Assembly (NCBI RefSeq): GCF_037414475.1
Contig: NZ_CP147913.1
Location: 7,004,001-7,068,000 of the forward strand
Direction of reading: 5' to 3'
DNA from: Myxococcus stipitatus
GTDB taxonomy: Bacteria > Myxococcota > Myxococcia > Myxococcales > Myxococcaceae
Length of the DNA stretch: 64,000 nucleotides
Shown here: positions 40,526 through 50,900 of the stretch, in pieces
Layout: each line of letters starts with the position of its first letter
How positions within the stretch are numbered: position 1 is the stretch's first letter
Position numbers and translations under genes: made by a program
The notes under the pieces: generated by a model
The model's input: the letters and a program-made list of their open reading frames with translations, nothing else
Database searches by the model: none
What the model was told of the DNA's origin: nothing

Positions 40526-43500
40526 TCAGTCGAGCAGCTGCATCAGGTCCGCGCGGGTGATGGCGGCGCCTCCCGAGGCGCCTCCGAGCGCGGACTCGAA
40601 CAGCGCGCGCTTCTTGTCCTGGAGCGTGAGGATCTTCTCCTCCACCGTGCCCTGGGACACCAGCCGGTACACCATGACGGGGCGCTGCTGTCCGATGCGG
40701 TGCGCGCGGTCCGCGGCCTGATTCTCCACGGAGGGGTTCCACCACGGGTCCACCAGGAACACGTGGTCCGCCGCGGTGAGATTCAGGCCCGTCGCGCCCG
40801 CCTTCAGCGAGATGAGCATCACGGGCGGACCCTTCGGGTCCTGGAAGGACTCCGCCACGGCGCCGCGGTTTGAGGTGGAGCCGTCCAGCCGGATGAAGCC
40901 GATGCCGGCCTCTCGCAGCGCGGGCTCGATGAGGTCCAGCATGGACGTCCACTGCGAGAAGACGAGCGCTTTGTGGCCGTCCTCCACCGCCGTGGAGAGC
41001 GCCTCCACCAGCGCCTGCACCTTGGATGACGACTTCGCGTGCTGTCCCGGGACGAGCGCCGGGTGGCACGCGGCCTGACGCAGCCGAAGGAGCGCCTCCA
41101 GCGCCTTGAGCACGCTGCCGCCGGCCTCGAGCTGGGAGACCACCTCCTCGCGCGTGGCGGAGTACACCGCGTCGTAGACGGCGCGCTCGTGCTCGCTCAA
41201 GGTGACGTGGCGGACGGACTCCGTGCGGGGCGGAAGCTCCGGGGCCACGTCGCGCTTGAGCCTGCGCAGGACGAAGGGCCGGATGCGCGCGCGCAGCCGC
41301 TCCGCCGCGCCCTTCAGGTTGTCACTGACGGGACGCGCCCAGCGCTCCTCGAAGTCCTTGCGCCCGCCGAGCAGGCCCCGGTTGGCGAAGTGCATCAAGC
41401 TCCACAGCTCCTCCAGCCGGTTCTCGATGGGCGTGCCGCTGAGCGCGAGCCGGAACTGGGCCTCCAGTCCGTAGGCCGCGCGCGCCACCTGGCTGTCGGG
41501 GTTCTTGATGGCCTGCGCCTCGTCGAGCACCACCATGTCCCACTGCCTGGCGCCGAGGACCTCCGCGTCCAGGCGCATGAGCGCGTAGGTGGTGAGCGTG
41601 ACGTCGGCCGTCTCGTCCAGGGAGCGTCCGGGGCCGTGGTAGACGGAGACCTTCAGCGAGGGACGGAAGCGCCGCACCTCCGCGTGCCAGTTGGGAAGCA
41701 CGCTGGTGGGGGCGACGACGAGGGTGCCCTTGCCGACCATGCAGATGGTCTGGAGTGTCTTGCCCAGACCCATGTCGTCCGCGAGCACGCCGCCCAGGCC
41801 CGCCTGTCGCAAGAAGGTGAGCCAGCTCACGCCCTGGAGCTGATACGGGCGCAGCTTCGCCGTGAGGTCCGAGGGGAGTCGGGGGTCGGGGAGCTTCTCG
41901 AAGCCTTGCACCAGGGGCGCCAGCCGCTCGAGTCCCGGCGGTGGTGGATGCTCCAGCTCCTCGCACAACTCGGTGAGCTGGGGGATGGCGTGGTTGGCCA
42001 GCCGCCCATCCGAGCCTCGCGCCGCGAGCAGCTCCGCCACGCGGTGACCGTGTGACTTCAGCCACTGAGTGGGAAGAGGAGCCCAGCCGCCGCCCTCCAG
42101 GGGCACGAGCCCCAGGCCTTCCTCCCACGCCTTCATCACCGCGCCCGCGTCCACCGTGCGAGGTGCCTCCGGTCCCGCGCCCTCCACCTGGAAGTCGAAC
42201 GAGAAGCCCACGCTGGGAACACCCGTCTCGGTGGCGCCCGCCTCCACGTTCAGCAGGGGCCGCAGCTTCACGTCGGGACTGACGAAGCGCGCGGCGTCTC
42301 CGGTGAGTCCACCGCGCCACTTGCGCAGCTTGTCGGCGAGCTGCACGGCCTCCTTGCCCTGCACCGTCACCCGCCGCCCGGGGACCATGTTGAGCTCGTC
42401 GCGCAGGCCGTGGATGAGCTGCTGCTCGGCGGCCTCGTTGCGCACGGGCACCGCGCCTTGCAGGTACATCATCCGCCCGTTGTCGATGCGCACGGTGGGC
42501 GGTGAGCCATAGACGAGCGTGGGCAGCACGGAGAGGCCCGCGTCCAACGGGTCCAGCTCTAGGGAGATTCTCGGCTTGAGCGTGCGGTCGATGGGCGGCA
42601 GCCGCTTGCTCTTCACGTCGACGGGGAGCCGCCGCGCCATCTCCGGCAGCACCTTGCCCGTGAGGTCGCCCATCTGCTCGGGCGAGAAGACGCGCTCTTG
42701 CGGCAGCTTCTCCAGCCGGGGGCCGGTGAGGGTCTGCTCACCCAGGCGGAAGAGCACGCCGCCTCCCACCGCGATGCCGGGGCTGACCACCTCCGTGGCG
42801 CGCGGGTCCCGGTCCACCTTCAACACCGTCTGCTCGCCCCGGTCCTCCACGGTGACGCGCGGCAGGAGCAGCTCGCTGGACACCGACACCAGCATCCCAT
42901 CGAAGAGGACGGTGCGCGCCGGCTCCAGCGCGCGCAGCAGCGCCTCCAATCGCTCCGGAGGCAACGCGCCGCGCGTGGGCTTGGCGAGCAGCGCGTCCGC
43001 GACGCGGTCGCACGGCTCCACCTGGATGCGCGCGGCCTCCACTGGATTCGTCAGGAGCGACGACAGGCTGCGCGCGAGCAGGCGCGCAGTGTTGTCGGGC
43101 CGCACCACCAGCCGTTCGAGCTGGAGCCCTCCGTCCACGCGCTTGAAGCGGTACACCATCCGTTCCGGCTTCGCCGCGGCGCCCGGGCGTGCTCCGGCGG
43201 AGGGAGCGCTGCTCCCGGGCGGGCGCGGCGCGGTGGGAGTGCTCCCGGGCGAGCGCGGCGCCGCGGTGGGGCCAGCGGGCGCGCGCGGTGGCGGACTGGG
43301 ACGGGGCGGGGTGCCTTTCTGCGAGGTGTGGTGGAGGAAGAGGGCGGCGGCGACCACGTGCTCACACGGGTCCACCTTTCCTCGACAGTCACACTCCCAG
43401 ATTTCGTCCTCGGGATAGAGGGTGGTGGTGACCGGGGCGGGGCGGCCGGTGGCGCGCACGCGCAGCACCGTCTCCTCCTCACCCACGGACTGTACGGAGA

Positions 43501-43594
43501 CGGCACCCGCGCGAGCGAGTCCCATGCCCGCGGACCACGTCTCCGGGCGTGCTTCTTCCTGGATGGCTTCGAGCAGGTCAGCGGTCGCGGACAT
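40526..43594 (-). CDS. SWIM-domain SNF2 family helicase
   Basis: A 1022-residue protein. The N-terminal SWIM zinc finger is visible as CDC-x6-CEH (Cys68, Cys70, Cys77, His79). A Pro/Ala-rich linker and a bacterial SNF2-associated region follow. The SNF2 ATPase has DDMGLGKT at about 605-612 (Walker A) and DEAQ at about 690 (Walker B). Helicase C-terminal motifs include FIRLDGSTSNRGAV and LTAADHVFLVDPWWNPSVENQAADRAHRIGQ. These proteins translocate on duplex DNA and remodel protein-DNA complexes; the exact bacterial role is unclear. It is encoded convergent with the lipoprotein gene. Confidence 0.92.
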   Translation of the reverse strand: MSATADLLEAIQEEARPETWSAGMGLARAGAVSVQSVGEEETVLRVRATGRPAPVTTTLYPEDEIWECDCRGKVDPCEHVVAAALFLHHTSQKGTPPRPSPPPRAPAGPTAAPRSPGSTPTAPRPPGSSAPSAGARPGAAAKPERMVYRFKRVDGGLQLERLVVRPDNTARLLARSLSSLLTNPVEAARIQVEPCDRVADALLAKPTRGALPPERLEALLRALEPARTVLFDGMLVSVSSELLLPRVTVEDRGEQTVLKVDRDPRATEVVSPGIAVGGGVLFRLGEQTLTGPRLEKLPQERVFSPEQMGDLTGKVLPEMARRLPVDVKSKRLPPIDRTLKPRISLELDPLDAGLSVLPTLVYGSPPTVRIDNGRMMYLQGAVPVRNEAAEQQLIHGLRDELNMVPGRRVTVQGKEAVQLADKLRKWRGGLTGDAARFVSPDVKLRPLLNVEAGATETGVPSVGFSFDFQVEGAGPEAPRTVDAGAVMKAWEEGLGLVPLEGGGWAPLPTQWLKSHGHRVAELLAARGSDGRLANHAIPQLTELCEELEHPPPPGLERLAPLVQGFEKLPDPRLPSDLTAKLRPYQLQGVSWLTFLRQAGLGGVLADDMGLGKTLQTICMVGKGTLVVAPTSVLPNWHAEVRRFRPSLKVSVYHGPGRSLDETADVTLTTYALMRLDAEVLGARQWDMVVLDEAQAIKNPDSQVARAAYGLEAQFRLALSGTPIENRLEELWSLMHFANRGLLGGRKDFEERWARPVSDNLKGAAERLRARIRPFVLRRLKRDVAPELPPRTESVRHVTLSEHERAVYDAVYSATREEVVSQLEAGGSVLKALEALLRLRQAACHPALVPGQHAKSSSKVQALVEALSTAVEDGHKALVFSQWTSMLDLIEPALREAGIGFIRLDGSTSNRGAVAESFQDPKGPPVMLISLKAGATGLNLTAADHVFLVDPWWNPSVENQAADRAHRIGQQRPVMVYRLVSQGTVEEKILTLQDKKRALFESALGGASGGAAITRADLMQLLD

Positions 43595-43668
43595 ACGAGG
43601 ACCGCCTCCCTAGCGCCGTGGCGGACCCGGCGCAATCCTCGCCTGCGCCGGGTCCTGTCGCCGCGTGG

Positions 43669-45210
43669 CTACGGGTAGGTGTCCAGGTACGCCCGGTGGC
43701 TGTTGGAGAACTCGAAGTTGACGAACTTGTCCCAGTTGATGGACCAGGTCATCAGTCCCTTGAAGCCGGGGTAGCCCGAGGGGTTGCGCAGCACATAGCT
43801 GCCGCCGAAGGACTGGCCCTTGATGAGGTAGTCGAGCGCCCGCTGGACGTTGGCCGGGCTCGTGTATCCGCCACCCGCCGCCTGGGGCGAGGCCGGCAGT
43901 CCAATCAGCACCTGGTCCGCACGCAGCGCGGGGAACATGTTGGACGCGTTGCCTCCGACGGGGAAGCCGCGCAGGAGCATCTCCGCCATGGCCACATGGA
44001 AGTCCGCCGTGCCCTGCGCATACGAGCGGCCGTCCAGCGCCGTGACGGTGCCGGTGTTGTAGTGCTGCACGTGCAGGTAGCTCAACCTGTCGCGCAGCGC
44101 GTGGATGACCGGCAGGTATGCGCCCCAGGGGCCGCCATACGCGGCCATGCCCCCCTGCACATAGGCTGTCTCGGGGGCCATGGTGAGGACGAAGCCGGCG
44201 CCGTTCTGGTTGAGCAGTTGGCGGGTGGCCTGGATGAGGTTGACGATGCGCGGCGTGGTGGGATTGCGGAAGTCGGTGTCGGTGCCGTTGAGCGACAGCG
44301 AGCTGCCTTCCAGGTCCAGGTCGAACCCGTCGAAGCCGTAGGTGTTGATGAGGGACTGCATCGTGTTGACGAAGTTCTGCCGCGCGGTCGCGTCATCCAG
44401 GTGCACCGTCCCGTTGGCGCCGCCAATGGAGATGAGCACCTTGCGGCCCTGGCCCTTCAGGAAGGCGACGTCGGCCTTGAACTCGTCGACCGTCGAATTG
44501 TACGGCGCGAAGGCCATGTTGCCGGAGCCCGCGCCCCCCACCGGCTCCGCGAAGGCCACCTGGATGACGTTGTACTTCGGGGAGATGTCGCGCAGCCGGA
44601 TGTTGGTCGAGCCGTTGTCGAAGTTGTGCCAGTAGCCCACGATGATTTTCTTCCCCGTGGGCTGGGGCCCGTCCGTCGTGGTGGCGGAGATGGAGCCGCT
44701 CGCCGGTGAGCGGTTGCCCGCGGCGTCCCGGGCCTTCACCGTGAAGCTGTACGTGGTCTTCGGCGTCAACCCCATCACGCTGGCGCTGGTGGTGTCGGTG
44801 GACGCGGAGGCCGTCGCGCCGCCATTGACGAAGATTTCGTAGCCGGTGACACGCACGTTGTCCGTGGACGCATTCCAGGACAGCGTCACGCTGTCACTGC
44901 TCACCCCCAGGGATGCAAGGCCGGTGGGCGTGGAGGGGGCCTCGGTGTCCGAGGGAGGATTTCCCGTCCGCTCCGTCCAGAGCGCCGGGACGTTGGGCGG
45001 CTCCCACCCCACGAGGGAGGTGTGCGGCTGACGGCAGTCGTAGCCCTTGCCTCCGTAAGAGACGATGTCTCCCGCGACGTACTGGACATTCGGCGCCCAC
45101 GCGCCCCGGTCCGCCGCGAAGGCCCGCGTGGGGAGCAGGGGGGTGAACAGGGTCATGAGGACCACCACGGCGGCGAGTCCCACCGAGTGGAAGCTTCGTG
45201 GCATCTGCAT
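43669..45210 (-). CDS. GH18 chitinase with CBM5/12 and fibronectin III domains
   Basis: A 513-residue secreted chitinase. From the ATG at 45210: signal peptide ending AFA; a chitin-binding CBM5/12 module (WAPNVQYVAGDIVSYGGKGY, ending ALW); a fibronectin type III domain (TPTGLASLGVSSDSVTLSWN to SATTT) near residues 95-180; and a GH18 barrel starting at KKIIVGYWHNFDNGS. The catalytic motif is DGFDLDLE, with Glu301 as the acid. It resembles chitinase-D-type enzymes, which cleave beta-1,4 GlcNAc chains with retention through substrate assistance. The role is extracellular breakdown of fungal or insect chitin, fitting a predatory soil bacterium. Upstream in-frame extension (to 45456) is rejected because the signal peptide lies internally. 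Confidence 0.92.
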   Translation of the reverse strand: MQMPRSFHSVGLAAVVVLMTLFTPLLPTRAFAADRGAWAPNVQYVAGDIVSYGGKGYDCRQPHTSLVGWEPPNVPALWTERTGNPPSDTEAPSTPTGLASLGVSSDSVTLSWNASTDNVRVTGYEIFVNGGATASASTDTTSASVMGLTPKTTYSFTVKARDAAGNRSPASGSISATTTDGPQPTGKKIIVGYWHNFDNGSTNIRLRDISPKYNVIQVAFAEPVGGAGSGNMAFAPYNSTVDEFKADVAFLKGQGRKVLISIGGANGTVHLDDATARQNFVNTMQSLINTYGFDGFDLDLEGSSLSLNGTDTDFRNPTTPRIVNLIQATRQLLNQNGAGFVLTMAPETAYVQGGMAAYGGPWGAYLPVIHALRDRLSYLHVQHYNTGTVTALDGRSYAQGTADFHVAMAEMLLRGFPVGGNASNMFPALRADQVLIGLPASPQAAGGGYTSPANVQRALDYLIKGQSFGGSYVLRNPSGYPGFKGLMTWSINWDKFVNFEFSNSHRAYLDTYP

Positions 45211-45585
45211 GGCGTTTGCCTTTCGGCTGGCGGAGGAGCGGGCCCGGAGGCACCAGGCCATGAGAGAGGCCCGCGTCTTTTTTCGGGTCAAAACGCAAGG
45301 ACCTCGCGCGCGCCTTCTCGCTCGCCGCGGCGCGCCGGGTGGCCAACGCTGGGGGCTTGCATCCGCACCCGTGGCTTCACTGGCGTGCGACGCGGAGAAA
45401 ATCCGCCGGAAATTCCCCCGGCTTTTCGGGCCGGTGTGCTGACCGCGGCCAGTCATTTCGCGGGCTTGGCGTCGGCTTCGGAAAATTCAGGGCCGTGTCG
45501 ATCGTCCCCCCGGTCATTCGACGAAGCGATAGAGGCCGGGAAGTCACCGGTCAATTGGACCCGAGACCCTGAAGGAGAACGAACG
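45211..45585. other. Divergent intergenic region between chitinase and YCII genes
   Basis: A 375-bp gene-free stretch. It carries the ribosome site GAAGGAG of the YCII gene at its right end. I saw no clear promoter consensus, repeat or RNA structure elsewhere in it; an open frame crossing it has shadow composition. Confidence 0.4.
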
Positions 45586-46008
45586 ATGCGATTCATGGTG
45601 ATGGTGAAGGCGACGAAGGACTCGGAAGCGGGAACGATGCCGGAGCAGTCCCTGCTGGAGGCGATGGGCAAGTACAACGAAGAGCTGGTGAAGGCGGGCG
45701 TGCTGCTCGCGGGTGAGGGCCTCCACCCCAGCTCGAGGGGCGTGCGAGTGCGCTTCAACGGCGCGGGCCGGACGGTGATTGATGGCCCCTTCGCGGAGAC
45801 GAAGGAGCTGATCGCTGGCTTCTGGCTGTTCCAGGTGAAGTCCCTGGAAGAGTGCATCGAGTGGGTGAAGCGCTGCCCGAACCCCATGCTGGGCGAGTCC
45901 GAGATTGAGATTCGCAAGGTGTTCGACCCCGAGGACTTCGGCGCGGCCCTCACGCCCGAGCTCAAGGCGCAGGAAGAGAACCTGCGCAAGCAGGCCACGA
46001 AGAACTGA
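45586..46008 (+). CDS. YCII-related (DGPF) domain protein
   Basis: A 140-residue cytoplasmic protein. MRFMVMVKATKDSEAGTMP starts the dimeric alpha/beta fold; the DGPF signature is present as VIDGPFAETKELIAGFWL, and a Glu-rich tail follows. The family is often found with ECF sigma factors or as small stand-alone enzymes, and its catalysis is unknown. A GAAGGAG ribosome site supports the start. Confidence 0.88.
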   Translation: MRFMVMVKATKDSEAGTMPEQSLLEAMGKYNEELVKAGVLLAGEGLHPSSRGVRVRFNGAGRTVIDGPFAETKELIAGFWLFQVKSLEECIEWVKRCPNPMLGESEIEIRKVFDPEDFGAALTPELKAQEENLRKQATKN

Positions 46009-46469
46009 GCGTCTGCGTATTTCCACGGAGGACACACGCGGCCCGGCTCGGCTCCGGGCGCGCGTGCGGTAGGACTGGGCACCGGTATCGGCTCACGCCG
46101 GTGTGTCGTTGAAATCAGTATCACCGGAGTCAAGCGGCTCGGTCGGTGCTTGTGTTTTGAAGGGCTTGTCTGGGTGTCATGGCCATACAGGGTCATGAAC
46201 GCGAGACGTGTATCTTGGACGGGCTCATACGCGCGGTTTCATCCGCTGTGACGCCGTGTCTCTCTCTCGGGCTCCTCGTGGATTTCCCGCACGGAACGGC
46301 GGGAGATAGGTGTTTGTCAATTCGCGCGTCGATGTGCTCGTGAACGGACGTTCGTGGCTGTCTTTGGGTTGCGCATGCGGGGGGCTGATGCAAGGAATGT
46401 CAGACCCCCTGTGCATAAAGCACGCGACTCAATCCATCCCATGTTGTTCATGAAATGTGAGGGTTCAGC
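46009..46469 (+). promoter_or_regulatory. 461-bp structured leader upstream of the PKS/FAS operon
   Basis: No gene is supported in this AT-richer stretch. Three hairpins stand out: 46285-46304 (6-bp stem TCCCGC/GCGGGA), 46380-46409 (GGGGG-CTGA pairing with TCAG-CCCCC across an 11-nt loop) and 46411-46423 (GTGC/GCAC with 5-nt loop). A ribosome site (TGAGGG, about 46457-46463) precedes the ATG. The stretch probably holds the operon promoter and a long structured 5' UTR; I found no reliable -35/-10 pair or sigma-54 site. Confidence 0.45.
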
Positions 46470-47954
46470 ATGTCCCCGTCATCACGCCTGGGTCCCCTGT
46501 CGCACGCACACGTCCTGGAGCGGATTCGCCACTGCGCGGCGACTGTCACCCGGTATCCGCTCGATATCCTGACCGCCGAGGCGCAGCTGGAGGACGAGCT
46601 GGGCATCGACTCGGTGAAGCTCGCGGAGATCGCCGCCGTCGTCGCGCGTGAGTTCGGCCTCGCCGTGGAGCGCCTGCCTCGGGGGGCGAAGGCCCGGACG
46701 CTGAGCTCCATCGCCGAGCAGGTGGTGCTGCTGCTCTCGGAGGCGGCGCCCGCGCCCGTCGCCGCGCCGGTGGCTCCGTCCATTCCCAAGCCGGTGGCGG
46801 TGGCCGCGCCGGTGGCTCCCCCGGTGGCTGGGGCTCCTGCGGACCTCGACGCCCGGGTGCGCGGCGTGTTCGCGAGGGTGACGCGCTACCCGGAAGAGTT
46901 GCTGACGCCCGAGGCGGACCTGGAGGACGAGCTGGGCATCGACTCCGTCAAGCTGGCGGAGGTGCTCGCGGTGCTCGCCAAGGAGCTGGGGCTGGAGTTG
47001 GGGCCTCGTCCGTCGCGGCGGCTGCGCACGCTCTCCGCCGTGACGGAGGAGATTCGTTCCCGGCAGGGCCCGGGTGTTCCCACTCCAAGCCCGGTGGTCT
47101 CCCTGCCCGTGGCCGTCCGGTCCCCTCTTCCCTTCGAGGGCAAGGTGGCGCTCGTCACCGGCTCCGGGAAGGGGATTGGGAAGGTCATCGCCCAGCGGCT
47201 GGCGAGCGCGGGGGCGACGGTGGTCGTCAACTCGTTTCATTCCCGCGAAGAGGGGGAGCGCACCGCGCAGGAGATCATCGCGGCGGGAGGCAAGGCGCTG
47301 CACGTGTGGGGCTCCGTCGCGCAGGAGGAGCACCTGGAGCGGCTCTTCACCACCATCTCGGAGCGGCTGGGGGGCTTGGACTTCCTGGTGTGCAACGCCT
47401 CCAACGGGATGATTGGCCCGTTCGACCGCATCGCCCCGCGTGACTGGGACAAGGCATTCCGCACGTGTGTCACCGGGACGTACGAGTGCGCCATGCGCGC
47501 CCGGCCGCTGATGGCGCGGCGAGGGGGTGGAGTCATCGTCACGATGTCGACCTCCATGTCTCAGCGGTACATGTATGACCTGGGGTGCCAGGGCGTGGTG
47601 AAGGCGGGAGTCGAATCGCTCACGCGCTACCTGGCGGCGGAGCTCGCGCCGGAAGGCATCCGCACCAACTGCGTGTCGGCGGGCCCGGTGCATGGGGAGC
47701 TGCTGGGCATGTTCCCCAACGCGGCGGGGCGAGTGACGCGGTGGGAGTCCGCCACGCCGGGCGGGCAGCTCTGCACGGCGGAAGACGTGGCCGACGTGAC
47801 GGAGCTGCTGCTGGGCCCCAAGACGCAGCGGGTGAATGGCGCGGTCTGGGTGGTGGACGGTGGGCTCTCCGCGACGGTGGATGGCCTGCTGCCGGAAGGG
47901 CGTCCGCAAGCCAACGGGCACGACGTGCGGGCGCTGAGTGCACTGGATTCCTGA
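46470..47954 (+). CDS. Tandem acyl carrier protein - FabL-like enoyl reductase fusion
   Basis: A 494-residue protein. Two ACP domains come first, each with the phosphopantetheine motif DELGIDSVKLAE (Ser48 and Ser159), separated by a Pro/Ala linker. From about residue 220 there is a short-chain dehydrogenase (KVALVTGSGKGIGK, LDFLVCNASNG, VDGG near the end). Its C-terminal half follows Bacillus FabL (enoyl-ACP reductase III) rather than FabG: RYLAAELAPEGIRTN, then MFPN and TP-x-G. The catalytic region is unusual: Lys378 is present in RYMYDLGCQGVVK, but the FabL tyrosine position (K-7) is Leu371 and the FabG position (K-4) is Gln374; tyrosines lie at 367 and 369. It supplies carrier domains and probably double-bond reduction for the synthase encoded 22 bp downstream. 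Confidence 0.88.
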   Translation: MSPSSRLGPLSHAHVLERIRHCAATVTRYPLDILTAEAQLEDELGIDSVKLAEIAAVVAREFGLAVERLPRGAKARTLSSIAEQVVLLLSEAAPAPVAAPVAPSIPKPVAVAAPVAPPVAGAPADLDARVRGVFARVTRYPEELLTPEADLEDELGIDSVKLAEVLAVLAKELGLELGPRPSRRLRTLSAVTEEIRSRQGPGVPTPSPVVSLPVAVRSPLPFEGKVALVTGSGKGIGKVIAQRLASAGATVVVNSFHSREEGERTAQEIIAAGGKALHVWGSVAQEEHLERLFTTISERLGGLDFLVCNASNGMIGPFDRIAPRDWDKAFRTCVTGTYECAMRARPLMARRGGGVIVTMSTSMSQRYMYDLGCQGVVKAGVESLTRYLAAELAPEGIRTNCVSAGPVHGELLGMFPNAAGRVTRWESATPGGQLCTAEDVADVTELLLGPKTQRVNGAVWVVDGGLSATVDGLLPEGRPQANGHDVRALSALDS

Positions 47955-47976
47955 GCATCGGACGGGGGACTTCACC

Positions 47977-50900
47977 ATGGGCTACTTCGCTGTCCCGTAC
48001 GTCATCCACTTCGATGACACGATGGCCTACGGGAGCCATCACTTCCTCACCAACTTCAAGTTCCAGTGCGCGGGCCGGGAGCACCTGCTCTTCAGTCCGC
48101 ACTTCTTCGAGGTGCCGGACTTCCGCCGCGACTTCGACCGGGTGCTGCTGCTCACGCACGAGGGCTACTCGCGCAACCTGTCGCCCGCGAACCTGGGCGA
48201 CAGGCTGGTGGTGTTCACGTCGTTCGAGGCCCGAGGCGAGGTGTCGCTGCGCTTCTGCTTCCGGACGCTGAAGTGGGACGGGACACCCGTCGCTTGCGGC
48301 TACCAGACGGTGTTGTGCGCCGACAGGGAGACGGGCGCCCTCTGCCCGTTCCCCGAATCGTTCCGTCCCTGCCTGGATTCGCTGGCGGGAATCTTCGAGC
48401 CGGAAGGGGAGCCCAGCTTCCGCGACCGCGCGCTCAAGGGAGGCTCCGCCGTCCACACTTTGTTCCCGGAGTCGCTCAAGGCCCTGGCGGGACAGCTCCT
48501 CGCGGACCCGGCTTCGCTGGGGACATCCCGCATCGTCGAACTGGCGCCGCCGCCCGTGGTGAAGAAGGAGCCCGCGTGGGTGCTTCCGGCGGGGGCGCGT
48601 GTGTTCCTCTTCGCGGGACAGGGCTCCTTCGAGCCCGAGCTGTTCGTGCGCTTGAAGTCGCTGCAGCCGGAGCTCGGAGAGGAGCTCTCGGCGGTGGCGG
48701 CCGTGGCGCGGCGTCACGGCTTCGATGTGAGCGCGCTGCTCGCGGCCACCGACGCGGCCGGGGTGCGGAGCGCGCTGGAGCAGTCACCGAGGCTGGACCA
48801 GCTTGGCATCTTCCTGTCGGGGGTGTTGGGGGCGCGGTGGCTCGTGCGCCAGGGGAAGGCTCCGGACGTCTTCGTGGGGCACAGCTTCGGTGAGATTGCC
48901 GCGCTGACTGCGGCAGGGGCGTTGGACCTGAGCGCGGGGGCGGAGGTGGTGTGCCTGCGCATCCAGGCGCTCCGCGAGGTGCCGGACGAATTGGGCACGC
49001 TCGCGGCCATCGCGTTGGGAGAGGCGGACACGGCCCGGGCCCTGGTCGAGTCGGGCGCGGAGCAGTTGGTCGTCGCGGGGCGGAATCACGCGAAGCAGAC
49101 GGTGGTCGCGGGGCCCCGCGTGGAGCTCGAGCGGCTCCGGGCGCACCTCGAAGGGAAGGGGCAGGGCTTCACCTTCGTGGTGAGCCGCTACCCGTTCCAC
49201 CATCGAGGTCTCCAGCCCGCGGCGAAGGTGTTTCGCGAGGCCCTGTCGCGCATCGCGACGAAGGTGCCGGAGCGGCCCGTCTATTCGCCCATCGAGCGGC
49301 GCGTCTACACGGGGGCTCCAGGAGAACTGGCGGAGGCGCTCGCGGCGCACCTGCTCAAGCCGTTCGACTTCCTGGGCACCATCGAGTTGTTGGCGCGCGC
49401 GGGGTGCACTCGCTTCCTGGACTGTGGGACGGCGGGCCGGCTGTCGCGCATCGTTCAGCGCATCCTCCCGGACGACAAGGCGCTGGAGGTGCAAGCCATC
49501 TCCGAGTTGCTTCCCGCCGACGTTCTCCCCGTGGCACCTGTCGCGGTGAAGCCGGAGGACTCGGCGATTGCCATCGTGTCGCTGGGGTGCTTGTTCCCGG
49601 GGGGAGCGAAGGACCCGGAGGCCTACTGGCGCAACATCCGGCAGGGGGTCAGCGGCATCGTCGACCCTGGGCTCGCCGAGCCCACGTTGGTGACGGACTT
49701 CGTGGGGCCCACGGGGACTCCGGACCGGGCCTATACGTTGCTGACGGGGGCTGTCCGGGACGAGGACCTGGTGGCTCCGCGTGGAATGGACCCGGTGCGT
49801 TTCCAGCGGTACGTGCGCGAGCAGAAGCTGTTGGCCATCGCGTTGGCGCAGGGTGTGGAGGGACTGGAGGGGCTCGTCGCGCGTGCGCCCGGCCGCGTCC
49901 AGTGCTTGCTGGGGTCCACGGCGGAGGGCTCCGCCGAGTATGACGCCGCGCTGAGCGTGGAGGCGGGCGAGTCGCTCCTCCGTGCGAAGGGGGCGGGCGG
50001 CGCGGAGGTGGCGCTGCTGGCGCAGGCGACGCGCGAGGTGTTGGGCGTCACGTCGCGTTCCTCCGAGCTCGCGCCGCATCCGACGTTGCAAGCGGTGGTG
50101 GAGGACGTGGTGGGGCGAGGTGTCTCCGCGGTGTTGCTCGACGCCGCGTGCGCGTCGTCGCTGTATGCGATGGCGCTGGGGATGAAGTCGCTCCAACTGG
50201 GGGAAGTGGACCTGGTGCTCGCCGGTGGCGTCTTCTCTCCAGGGCCCGGGAACAGCTGCCTCTTCTCGCAGTTCAACGGGCTCTCGGCGACGGGGAGCCG
50301 CCCGTTCGATGCACGCGCAGATGGCGTCATCTTCGGTGAAGGGGCGGGAGTGGTGGGGCTGATGCGGCTGCCGGATGCGCTGGCGGCGGGGCTCCAGGTC
50401 CGCGCCATCGTCCGAGGCACGGGGCTCTCCAGTGATGGACGCAGCAGCTCCGCCAATGTCCCTCGCGTGGAGGGACAGGTGGCGGCGATGAACACGTGCT
50501 ACGCGGAGTCGGGCATCGACCCGGCGACCATCCAGTACCTGGAGGCGCATGGCACGGCCACGCCCGCTGGAGACGCCACGGAGCTGAAGTCGATTGCGCG
50601 TGTCTTCGGGGGCAAGCGCCAGGGCCTCCAACTGGCGAGCGTGAAGGCGCTGATTGGCCATGTGGGCTGGGCGGCGGGAGCGGCCTCGGTCATCAAGCTG
50701 TGCAAGGCGTTGGAGCACCGGCTCATTCCGAAGCAGTCCCACTTCGAGAAGGCCGGCAAGGAGCTGAGCGCGCTGGGCACGGACTTCGAGGTGTGCCTGC
50801 GAGAGCAGCCGTGGCCGGAGAATGGTGGGCACCCCCGAAGGGCCGCGACCAACGGCTTCGGGTTTGGCGGGACCAACGCGCACCTGGTGCTGGAGGAGTA

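Noticed and set aside
46321..46380. Sigma-54 promoter upstream of the synthase operon
   Set aside because: TGG and TTGC elements occur but the GG-to-GC spacing is 13 rather than 10 bases.
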